Made by a program: the position numbers and the translations under genes. Shown here piece after piece: positions 1-9,262 of a DNA stretch of 64,000 nucleotides. This DNA is from Antedon bifida (Eukaryota > Echinodermata > Crinoidea > Comatulida > Antedonidae), in contig OY727093.1 of assembly GCA_963402885.1 (NCBI GenBank), positions 1,178,001-1,242,000 of the forward strand, written 5' to 3'. Each line of letters opens with the position of its first letter. The stretch's first letter is position 1. A model generated the notes under the pieces. That model did not search any database. It was not told where the DNA came from and saw only the letters and a list, made by a program, of their open reading frames with translations.

Positions 1-915
1 TGAAAGTATTTTTAATTTTGTTTATAAGTATTTTATATTTTAATATCTTTACTTGCCAAGGAAACAATTTTCAAAAATGTCTTTTTGACGAATAAAGTAT
101 ATGGTCTATGTCTATATCATAATGAATGGATATTTGAGGTATCATCAAAAATAATTTGTTACTAAAATTAAAATATATTAGCCTTGCTATATTTATCATT
201 AGTACATTTTTCTAATAATTTCAGTTGTAAATTCTGTATTTATATTCTCCACAGTAAATCTTTCAAATCCCCAACATGGCGCTAATAGAATCCTATGGCG
301 TATTCACTACCCAAGTCATTTGCTGAGTTTGTGGCATCAAAGAAGTACCAATTATATGACGTGAAGGAATTGGGACATCACACCGAGTTGCTTATCATGT
401 CCTATTAACTAAGCTAAATGTAATTTGCGTCCGTCCTTGATGATATCTGCAGCTGCTAGTTGACATGTCAAAGCTATGCCATGTCCTTTTGAGGACAATT
501 TTCAACTTTGACCTCTACCGTTATTGTGGTATTAAAAACAATAAATTTGTTAATTGTTAGTAAGAATTAACAAGAACAACAAAATAGTGATTATAATGCA
601 GGCCAAGAATTGTTTTGTTGAAAAGTTATATTTCTTCATAAAAATAGAGGGCACTATATCTATTCAAGCTGTAGAAAAATAAAATCATGTTTGCTGCCCT
701 CTCTTGTCAGAAAACTTTTTAAAATTACCTAATTCATATTTCAAAATGTATAGAAAAGGCTTTTACTGTCATTTAGTTTTCTCATATTTTTTTTTAGCTG
801 TAACTTTCTCAATTGTGTATTTTTTTTTTATATTTGAATAAATAAATTAAAATTGAATTGAAAGTCAGTCAATAGGTTCCAGACAAAATTCAAAATGGTA
901 AAATGTTTCTCTTAC
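1..915 (-). other. NAV intron downstream of the large exon (partial)
   Basis: Begins at GTAAGA (915-910) on the minus strand and runs off the window, with no acceptor for the next exon seen. It contains a short inverted pair: GAGGGCA at about 648-654 and TGCCCTC at about 694-700. This resembles the ends of a very small repeat element, and similar GAGGGCAG/CTGCCCTC ends recur at 32470 and 33610-33680. Otherwise nothing is recognised. Confidence 0.6.
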
Positions 916-3082
916 CTATCATTGTCACTGAGATCAAGGTCTTGACCAAGGCATTCTCTAACAGCAGCCATTCCATCTTGGTAAGGACTGGAACCTAGCA
1001 GAAGTCGTTTAGTGTACATCATGCCACCACCCTCACTCATGTATCCACTGTTATCAAGTTGTTGGTTCGGTTGTAGTATGTCGCCCTCACTCATATAACC
1101 AGATGCAACATCTTCATTGATGACATCGTCACAAGCATCGAGAATTGCCTGTTCCGAAAACTGTAAATCACTCAAGTGTGACCGATTTGAGATTGTTCGT
1201 CGCATTGGCCCAGAAGCAAGCTTGCTAAGAGATGGTGCTGGGATGAACCTGTTGACGTTTGATCGGAATGGGTATGTGTTGCTAATGTACGATGACATGG
1301 TGTCGGTCTGAGTGAGAACAGATGATGTATTAAAAGCGTTTATGTCATTAAGAAGTGGAGATACCGACGTTTTAAATCCACCGTGTGGCGTTCCTTTAGC
1401 TGGTGGTGAACCTTGACCCGACTTCTGACTTTTAGCTGGTGAACTTGTTAGACGTGTTATAACATTGTCGTCAAATGTAGTTTCCATAGTGCTTTGAGAA
1501 CCTATGGTGTCAGCTGCAACATTCATCAGCGTCATCTCAACGCTCTCACCACTAATCTGACGTGCCGTCATAATCTTCTGTGACCTCTGTGATTTTGGTG
1601 TGCCAAAGGTCGTAACTGCTCTATCATTAGTGTAAGTAGTACACACTTCTTCAGACTCAGTCATTGGTTTAAAAATCACACTGTTCTCTGAAGTGCCAGA
1701 AGAAATACTGATATTGCACGGTGTACCAGGAGTAGACTCTGGTGTATGTGGTGAGTGCATGCCCACCTCACTGAAGTCTTTTGAAGATGGCCGACTACCG
1801 GTGTAGTTAAACGGAGCAACAGTGGCTGTATTCTGACAAGACGGTTTTCGTTCAAGTACTCCACGACTGGGAGAGTGACAGGATCCGGGAGAACCGGGAT
1901 AAGATGGAGATGGTCCTGTGACCCGTGGAAGAGACGAATAACTTCCGACTTCAGATTTTGATGCTATCCTATGAACTTGAACTTCTTCAGATTTTTCAGA
2001 ATCACCATCCTCGGTTTCTTTGGCACGTCGGTCCTTAACAGTCATTTTCGGTTTTTGAGGACCTGGGAATGTGCTGTATACGCCACCTCTGCTTGGTATT
2101 CTACTAGTCGCTTCCTCTTCTTCTTGCTTATCTTTAACTGCTTTCTCAGGAGCTGTTGTGACAGCTGTAATAGGTGATTTCCTTGGTAATGTTTGATAGT
2201 TAACTGGAGGTTTCAAACCAGTTTTAATTCCACTGCCAGGTGGTCTTGGAATAGTCCTTGTAGACTGACTTGGAGTAGTATTACTCGGAGCACTGGTAAT
2301 AGGTTTTGACTTAGCAAGCATGGACTTTTTACTGCCAGTACTTGTGGTTCGTTGGCCAGGAGAGGGCAGTCTTGACGTTGCTTTCTTCACTCTGGTTTGA
2401 GGACTACTTATAGAACTCTTTGTATCGTATGAATCCTCTGAGAAAGCAGAGCTGTTGGAACTTCTTCTGGAAGACCTTCCACTTGTTGGTTTTTCTAATT
2501 CTCGTCTCTGAGAAGCTGGCGAGTCTCTAGCTTTGAGACCAGTTACTGGACGAGGTATTGCTTTTTGACCCGATTTCTTTTGAATTCCAATCGTCGGACC
2601 TGCCGATGACGTCGGACTGTTCATTGCACTACTAGTAGAGGACGTATTACTTCCTGTAGTCCCAATACTTGAATTACTTTCAGATTTTGTTTTGAACCCA
2701 CTTTTGTTTTGACTGACTTTTCGTTGAGGTATTTCTCTACCACTTTTCTCTTTCGCGCCGTCCTTTCCTTTTGAATCTTTACTTTTCAATTTACTAGGTG
2801 GCGTTTTAGGCATAGAGTCTGTTTTATCTTTTGTGTTAATTTTATCTTTGGCTCCTGCATTTTCTTTACCAAAGAATTTCAGTTTTGTTAGCATGGAGTT
2901 CTTTGTGTTGTTTTGCTTTGCATTCTGTTGCTGCATTGCTGCTGGTATTTTATTCACAACAATCCTACTGGTTGGTGTTGGACTTCGTGGGTTTGCAGCT
3001 TTCTTAGGAATTGTGTTTATGTTCACGGGTGGTTTTATACCAGAACCATTTTCAACAACTTTCCCAGTATCGCCTTCATCTC
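916..3082 (-). CDS. NAV: NAV large exon: Ser/Pro/Lys-rich microtubule-interacting region
   Basis: This 2167-bp exon has the acceptor gtgtctgtctccag and the donor GATAG|GTAAGA (GT at 914-915). The ATG at 3098 is in the intron and is not a start. About 721 residues are basic, Ser/Thr/Pro-rich and disordered. Family landmarks in order are: SMLTKLKFF (vertebrate SMLEKFKL, UNC-53 MLKLKLF), an SSAFSEDS block (vertebrate DAFSES), SRLP and SRIP EB-type motifs (2364-2375, 2094-2105), and NTATVAPF (identical in vertebrate NAV3). Next come SQSTMETTFDD (vertebrate SHSTLETTFD), NRFIPAPSLSKLASGPMRRT, SGYMSEGDIL and SGYMSEGGG (1071-1103, 1023-1049). A GSGIK...KPPVN..T(I/L)P(K/R)K unit occurs twice. The reading frame leaves two bases, so the protein continues beyond the left edge. 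Confidence 0.97.
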
Positions 3083-3764
3083 CTGGAGACAGACACATTT
3101 AAGAAATAAATGTCAAATTATTATAACAAACAAAGCTCATAAATATTAAATTACTTATAGATTTATAGGTCAATATTACTCAGCAAAAAAGTAAACACTA
3201 TTTTAAGAAAGCTATTTGTCAAAGTGTGTGTGTGTGAGAATGTGAATGTCAAAATATGGGTTAATGTTTGGGCTAGGCCAGTCTCTTGTGACATTTTAAA
3301 ATGGGTTAAAAATTGGGTTATCAACCTTTTAAGTTTCAATTTTAGGTTATGTGTTTTACACCCAGTGTGTACTATAAAACAGACAAGTTTGTTACAGATG
3401 AATTAGGATATACAGAACTAGAGAGCGATAATCTAGTTACAGAAGTTTCTTTTTCTGTTTAGCGCTTAGAGGCACCCTGCATTTTGCGCTATATTAAATT
3501 GAACATTATTATTATTGTTATTAAATAAGAAGGTAACAATATACCAACTCTGATTGTTTCATTTGAAAAATTCACTACTAAAAATACTATAATTACTTTG
3601 ATTTTGAAAAATAATAGTAGGAAGTATGTTTCAAATCCATAGCAAAAGTCAAAATTTGTTAAAGAAACATATTTTGTAAATGAATACGAATAAGGAAACA
3701 TTACAGTAGGTATTGAAAGTTACTTAACATTTAAAATCAATTTTACTTTGTTATTGCAGTTTAC
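3083..3764 (-). other. NAV intron, 0.68 kb
   Basis: Lies between donor GTAAAC (3764) and acceptor ctgtctccag (3092-3083). It is A+T-rich with a GTGTGTGTGA run at 3225-3235. The small open frames here lack any codon bias or family similarity. Confidence 0.75.
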
Positions 3765-3959
3765 CTCGTGTTTGCGTCGATGGTTGAGTAGCGGGAGGGC
3801 GGTTCTTTTCTCCTTGACGTACGTTTGTTGATGGAGGAACAAGTTTAGATCCCTGAGTTGATTTTGCACTTTTAGGAGTTGGAATTTTGGAAGCCATGTC
3901 TGCTGCTGCCGCTGCTGCTGCTGCCGCTGCTGCTGTAGTAGTAGACGTTTTTAATGAAG
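3765..3959 (-). CDS. NAV: NAV exon: poly-alanine tract and SKIP motif
   Basis: This 195-bp exon has the acceptor tttgtataatttcag and the donor CGAG|GTAAAC (GT at 3763-3764). It enters with one base pending and leaves one base. It encodes ASLKTSTTT, eleven consecutive alanines (GCA/GCG, plus-strand complement at 3901-3933), DMASKIPTPKSAKST, then a Gln/Pro/Thr-rich tail ending TQTR. S-K-I-P at 3880-3891 fits the [S/T]-x-I-P consensus for binding EB-family plus-end proteins, with nearby Pro, Ser and Lys. Met in GACATGG has a good initiation context, so a CH-less short isoform could start there; that is only inference. Identity rests on exact phase continuity with both neighbours rather than on conserved sequence. 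Confidence 0.88.
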
Positions 3960-5002
3960 CTGAAATTATACAAATAACAACAAATTTTATACTTTACTGT
4001 TTCATTAAAAAAAAAGATATAAAATAATATTTTTGTCTAAACTTTGACATATATACTGTAGGCTGTCCCGTGGATGGAAACATCATTAAATGGTGTATTA
4101 ATTTTCATATTCATTCCTGTGACTCTAACTTTACATATTTTTTAGTCTATACCCAATCTGTAGTACCTAGTGTTTCGTAACTAATGTGTTTATTATTGCT
4201 ACATCAATATTTTCATGATTTAAATCAAGTCCAACTACTTCCCTTCGGCATCGTGAACAATATACCACAATCGTTACTAACTTCCTAACAAACTCTAAGT
4301 ATTGCTACTTGATATTTCAAATCATCCATCTAATCCTATAATTCTAATAGATTGCTTCTAAGTTCCTGTATAAGACGATGACAGTCCAGATAAATAATTC
4401 TGAATTTAATAACATTCAACAATTTCGTATTATCATGACTGAATGCATTTATTTCATAATGAAATATGATATATTATAATTTGAAGAAGACTACTGAGGC
4501 TAATAAGAAACTGCTAGTGAAATAATCTGTAACATATTCAAACCACAAGGCAGTTTTATAATTATTAGTGTTCACAAAGCAAGCAGTAAAATATGTAGAA
4601 ATCAATGTACTGTACAATACTACTATTGGAAGATATGTCAGGTTATTTTGAAGTTTTAATAAAAAAATGTATTTTTAAAATAATGATTTCGCTTATAAAA
4701 AGACAAAATAAAAGTTACATTTTAAACAAAAGCCATTGTTCGGATGTCAATAGGTTTTCTTTTAATTTTAGGTAATGGGTAATTTATCTAATTATACTGT
4801 ACTTTTATTCGGAAAATAATTTTAGTAAATACAGTATAAGCTAGCTAATATGATATTTCCAAAAAATGTAATTATTTTTTTCAGGACAATATACACTTTT
4901 AATTTATAAATTGGTAACCATCGATAAATATAACATATATGAGCTTGAAATGCATACTGTAAGTATATTCTTAAACTACATAACTAATAACAATAGCCTC
5001 AC
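3960..5002 (-). other. NAV intron, 1.04 kb
   Basis: Lies between donor GTGAGG (5002) and acceptor tataatttcag (3970-3960). No repeat family or exon is recognised in it. Confidence 0.75.
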
Positions 5003-5533
5003 CTTGAGTAACTTGTGCATTTACTGATGAAATACTGATTTCAGCTGATACTGTGACATGTGCCTTCCCAGTCGGTGACCTTGCCTTCGGTGACAAAACT
5101 CTTCTCCCACTCGTTGATGGCGACACAAACTGTTGATGCGATTTGCCAGACTGCTGATGGTGGGAGGGGAGAACGGTTACCTTTGGGTGTTGGGGTAGAG
5201 GACGCGATGCCTGTGAGGAAGGGGTAGTAGATACGGTGACTCTTGGGTGAGTTGACCCGCTTGGTTTTTGGTGACGTGACCCTGAAACTAATTTCTGCGA
5301 GCCTGGTATTGCTTTGGGTGGTTGTATGGGTGGAATTGATCCTCGTTGCTGTGTAGGTACTGATGAAACTCTAGGAGGTACTGTTGGTTTTGTTTGCTGT
5401 CTTTGTGGAGGATGGGATGTTGAATCTTGAGAACCACTACTGTTTTCCTGATGTGCCTTTTGTTGTAATTGCTTGAAACGTGATAGTGCAAAAAATAATC
5501 CAAGAATCGACTTTAAATTTCCGTCTTTAATAT
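5003..5533 (-). CDS. NAV: NAV exon: end of CH domain, then Pro/Ser/Gln-rich linker
   Basis: This 531-bp exon has the acceptor ctattttgcag and the donor CAAG|GTGAGG (GT at 5001-5002). It begins DIKDGNLKSILGLFFALSRF, the invariant last helix of the NAV CH domain (DGNLKAILGLFFSLSRYKQ in vertebrates), followed by KQLQQKAHQ. About 155 residues of disordered Pro/Ser/Gln/His-rich sequence follow. That linker holds a class II SH3 ligand PTVPPR (5370-5387) comparable to the VPPR site of UNC-53. It also holds three related HPRVTV / HPKVTV / KAHVTV segments. An open frame continues past the donor to a stop at 4971, but the phase-matched donor and the following exon show that stop is intronic. Confidence 0.93.
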
Positions 5534-6131
5534 CTGCAAAATAGAAAAACAAAGACGCTATTTAATTAAGGACTAAGGAATGTTTCACATTCCCACATTC
5601 TATTTATTCCGCATTGTTTCTCTCAGCTAATATTATGAATAAATCAGCGATTTAAGCTTTTAGAATTCAAAATAACATTACTTCCTTTTCTTCCCAATTT
5701 TCATTTTCATGATTTTGTCCAATAACTACTTTGACACGGCCTAGTTTCACATGACAGCACTGTTTCATTATACAAGCTTCGCTTCACAACAAGCTTTGAT
5801 CACACCAGCACACATCGGGAAAAAATTGTGTTGCCAAAAAAAACCCCAATAATTAGAATGGAGGCACATCAGAAGCACATTTTTAAAATGTCCAAATCAA
5901 TGATTGAATGTGATGTCGCTCATATAATAGTATGCATACTGAAATTTAAATGCAGTATTCTTGTGGTTGTTATTAATGCTACATAAAATACAGACAAACT
6001 CAAAACATGTCTACCAACATATATGTTAAACATTTTACTGTCTAGGCTATTACTGAAACGAAAGAATTGTGTTACTACTGTACAGTAAGTACATAATGAT
6101 GCTGGTAATGGTTAGTGGTTTTGGTATTAGA

Positions 6132-6634
6132 GAGGTTTCGCAATCTTACGAATACGATAACGAAAACGGATACGTCACGCACACGTATTCGTTTTCGTAA
6201 GCCATAAAAAAATCTGTTTCGCATGGCAACGAAATATTGAGGCGCGTCCAAAATAGGACTGCGGTAAATTTGAGCGAAGCGCAGGTACGTGTTGCTTGGT
6301 GCTTGGCTGCCTAGGCCTAGCGTAACATCAAAGCGAGTGAGGACTTTAAAAACTGCTATTTATCAAAATTGACTTGGCATTTTAGTAAATTACTTTAGTA
6401 AATTACTTTCAATAAATCTATAATTATATTATAATCATGAATCATTCCTGATTCAAATGCAAAATGTGCAAAATAGATCAAAAACTATACTCGTTTTGTA
6501 GTTACGAATATGACTGGTGATATTCGTCAACACGAATACGCTTTACGAATATGAAATGGGGATCAGCTCAAAAGTTTCACAAATGTATGACGTATCCGTT
6601 TTCGTTATCGTATTCGTAAGGTTGCGAAACCTCC
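6132..6634. mobile_element. MITE-like element with ~45-bp terminal inverted repeats
   Basis: Left end 6132-6176 (gaggtttcgcaat.ttacgaatacgataacg...) is the near-perfect reverse complement of the right end 6588-6633 (...cgttatcgtattcgtaa.gttgcgaaacctc). The ~500-bp interior has no open frame and contains further copies of acgaatacg/cgtattcgt. It is much richer in CpG than the surrounding DNA. Flanks TATTA and TATTG may be the target duplication, but its length is uncertain. Superfamily not assigned. Confidence 0.8.
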
Positions 6635-7104
6635 CTATTGGTAACTGGTTCTATCACTGCTTTCGGTTCAATTGTAACAATATCTAATCTACATGTAAAT
6701 CTAGCTATTTGCCGTGGAAATCAAACCAAGTTTATAAAGCAAAGAATAAGTTTCTCCTAAAGTAGTAGTAACTCCCTAAAAATAAACCTAAAATTAAACA
6801 TTCCAATATAATTATTAATTAAATTCAAATTTAAATTGCCAATATTACATGGCAATGTGGGAGAATCACCATAGCAACGACATTAATCCTGATTATAATT
6901 ATAACAGAATTAAAATGTTAAAAGTAATACACCATACCTTCAGACTTGACTCTTACTGTATATTCCTAAATTTCACATTTCATAAAACCAGAGTATGTTT
7001 GCAGATTCTTATTACTATAGCATCATGAAATATAGTCTGCCACAACTACTCCCATTATGACAGACTGCCATAGTCTAAAGTGGTCACATGATTTCCTACA
7101 ACCA

Positions 7105-7170
7105 ATCAAGTGGTTTGATTAGATTAGGAGTATCTCACATCCTAGGATCCCTCGGGTTCGAACACTGTTC
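7105..7170 (+). repeat. tRNA-like SINE head
   Basis: A box-B-like GGGTTCGAACA at 7148-7159 is preceded by an A-box-like aagtggtttgattaga about 40 bp upstream. The arrangement and spacing are typical of a tRNA-derived SINE promoter. No functional tRNA fold was confirmed. Confidence 0.4.
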
Positions 7171-8359
7171 TCTCATCAGACTAATTGACCGGTTTTATTT
7201 AGACTCGTTTTCCTATTCTATATTCAACAGATTTGAGTCTCTTTAATATCTCTAAAAATATTATTTTACACAGTGACCACTACCTGGTCAAATACTTGCT
7301 GAAATATGATTGACAGTGAATAAAAATATTCCACTAATAAACATTAACAATTTATATTTTAAAATCAATCAATATTGTATATATCATGTTTGGTTCAAAT
7401 TGTTATGATATATTTTCCCTCGAGTACAAGATTAAACAAAATGGCTTTTAAAGTTCAACGACACTAACAGACCACTGTGGGGCAAATGCATCCATTGCTG
7501 CTTTGAGTAGAAAACAGCCAAAAAATACAACAATCACAATTTAATTATTCACAATAGACATTACAAACTATCACAGATTGAAAATACATCTTCAGATCTT
7601 CTATCTTGGAAACATACATTATTTATTATCAAAAATTATATTTTATTTTAGATGTTTATCTTTAATTTAAATCAGTTTTCCCTCTGAGCTTGTGCATATA
7701 CGATGCTATATTCACCCAGTGACAATGACAACCGGATGCTACGTGGATTCTACTTACTGACTTGTAGGCTTATATCGGTTACCATGTACAGCTAAGTGCA
7801 CTTGTCATTAAATAAGTATGTAAATACGATGTCATACTTTATGAACTAAGTCAACTGACTAATGTGTCTGACAACATTAATGTTTACTGTACATCAGCAC
7901 ATTATGGATACCTGCTAGTAACATATGTTAACAGTGGTGATAATGTTACTGGTATTATTTTAACAGATGTTTAACATTTCAAAGTGACTTTTGAAAGTTA
8001 AACTTCTTTTATATTACTTACGGTATAAATAATGAATGGAAAAAAGTTGGTTATCGACAATGACAGCTTGGGGAAATAACCATTGAAATCAGTAGATATC
8101 GATAAATTATTTTGTGCAATTTTGCTGATATTCATTTTAAATGATTGCAACTGACAAAGTGGCCCCCAAATATTTCCAGAGTTTTGATTTTTGACAATTT
8201 AGGACCTACTGTAGTAGTCCTACATTAGGTACAGTAGTCACAAATCAAAAGCTCCATACTTAGATAACGTCATAGAATTGAATATGTATTTTATTGATTG
8301 AGAATCTTTAACACTTATCCATCATATTCAAGAATTTTTATAATGAATAAAATTGTCAC

Positions 8360-8432
8360 CTTTAGCTAAGAGTCCTTGTGTGTTGACACCCTTGATAGTA
8401 AGATAGTAAAGACATCGCTCAATGTTATCGAT
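8360..8432 (-). CDS. NAV: NAV exon: CH domain helix (73 bp)
   Basis: This 73-bp exon has the acceptor tttctatctttcag and the donor AAAG|GTGACA (GT at 8358-8359). It is read in phase 0 as IDNIERCLYYLTIKGVNT, then QGLLAK, leaving one base G. It matches the CH-domain segment N(I/V)..CL.FL..KG(V/I)N.QGL.A of NAV2, NAV3 and UNC-53, including the Cys-Leu and the KGVN-QGL turn. The next exon completes an Asp codon to give AK-DIKDGN, equivalent to AEEIRNGN/TDIDSGN in relatives. The donor is weaker than the others (GTGACA) but no better site keeps the frame. Confidence 0.93.
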
Positions 8433-8518
8433 CTGAAAGATAGAAAAAAAATGATGAATAAATTCAGTGCTAATCTTTCTGAATCTGAAATTTATCAAAA
8501 TCAATTATAGTTTCTAAA

Positions 8519-8688
8519 ATATTTCATTTGAAATAAAAAAAAATATCATTTTGAAACAACATTTACATAAATTTAACAAACAACTTTAACAGATCACTGT
8601 GAGTGTGAGTAGAAATCAGCAAAAAATACAACAATTAAACTATTTCATTTGAAAAAATTATAATTTTGAAACAACATTTACATAAATG
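8519..8688. repeat. Local duplication close to NAV CH exon
   Basis: tatttcatttgaaa...(atttt)gaaacaacatttacataaat occurs at 8519-8572 and again at 8640-8688. Between them, an aacagatcactgtg...aaatacaacaat segment matches 7460-7545 in the next intron. Confidence 0.6.
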
Positions 8689-9164
8689 CTAAATTGCTAA
8701 AACAATTGCAGTAGAGTAAATACAGATTATTCTAAATATATTTGCAGAAATTCCTGAATTTGGTTGCTAGTTCCAAAGTTTCCGAGTGTACACATTTAAT
8801 ATGATTTACTTCCAACTTCCATTAACTACTGTAGACTACTTTAAGCAACTTTGCCATTCAACTCAACTCAATTTATAATTTCACAGGATATAAGATCTTT
8901 AATGGGCACATTACGAAAAATCCAATCTGAATTTTTATTTCCTAGTAGACTTGGAACATAACAAAAATAATTAGTTGTTTATCGGTGGTCTTCTACTGAA
9001 TATGCTCAACCTAGTATTAGTAAGCACAGCATTGTATGAAATAAAGTTAGGAATTGAAAGAAACTAAAAAAAAAGTGTAAGTCTTTTGTAAAATATGGCC
9101 GACTTTATTCTTATTATTATTTTTAATATACAGTTGTAGTACACTTTCCCAGGGTATTTCTAAT

Positions 9165-9262
9165 AAATCCTGCAAACCATACCCTTTTTTAAACATACAA
9201 GATTCAATCACTTTTATGCTGGTTTAACAGGGTTTGCTATGTTTTATGGAGGATTGTAGGGG
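9165..9262. repeat. Dispersed repeat, copy A (inverted relative to 13745-13830)
   Basis: gattcaatcacttttatgct, then ggtttaacagggtttgctat, gttttatggagg and gtaggggtttagcaata. The reverse complement of 13745-13830 gives gattcaatcacttttatttc, gggtttgttatgttttt, ggaggtttgcaggggttta. The two are clearly one family. Confidence 0.6.

Larger units (their letters stand above)
5534..8359 (-). other. NAV intron, 2.8 kb, with an inverted-repeat element and a SINE-like head
   Basis: Lies between donor GTGACA (8359) and acceptor attttgcag (5542-5534). It contains the CpG-rich inverted-repeat element at 6132-6634 and a tRNA-like sequence around 7105-7170. It also contains a fragment at about 7460-7545 (aacagaccactgtg ... 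gagtagaaaacagcc ... aaatacaacaat) that recurs in similar form at about 8588-8640. Confidence 0.7.

Noticed and set aside
3083-3098. Start codon ATG at 3098 in front of the large Ser-rich frame
   Set aside because: It lies in the intron, inside the acceptor pyrimidine tract region. The exon starts at 3082 and joins in phase to the 195-bp exon.
1117-3149. Plus-strand and second minus-strand frames overlapping the large exon (1117-1311, 1676-1864, 1971-2177, 2833-3102, 2913-3149)
   Set aside because: Shadows of the conserved NAV frame, without family similarity of their own.
4971-5002. Frame continuing to a stop at 4971 as the C-terminus of a short CH protein
   Set aside because: A donor CAAG|GTGAGG at 5002 and a phase-matched next exon at 3959 show the extension is intronic. 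A retained-intron isoform cannot be excluded but has no support.
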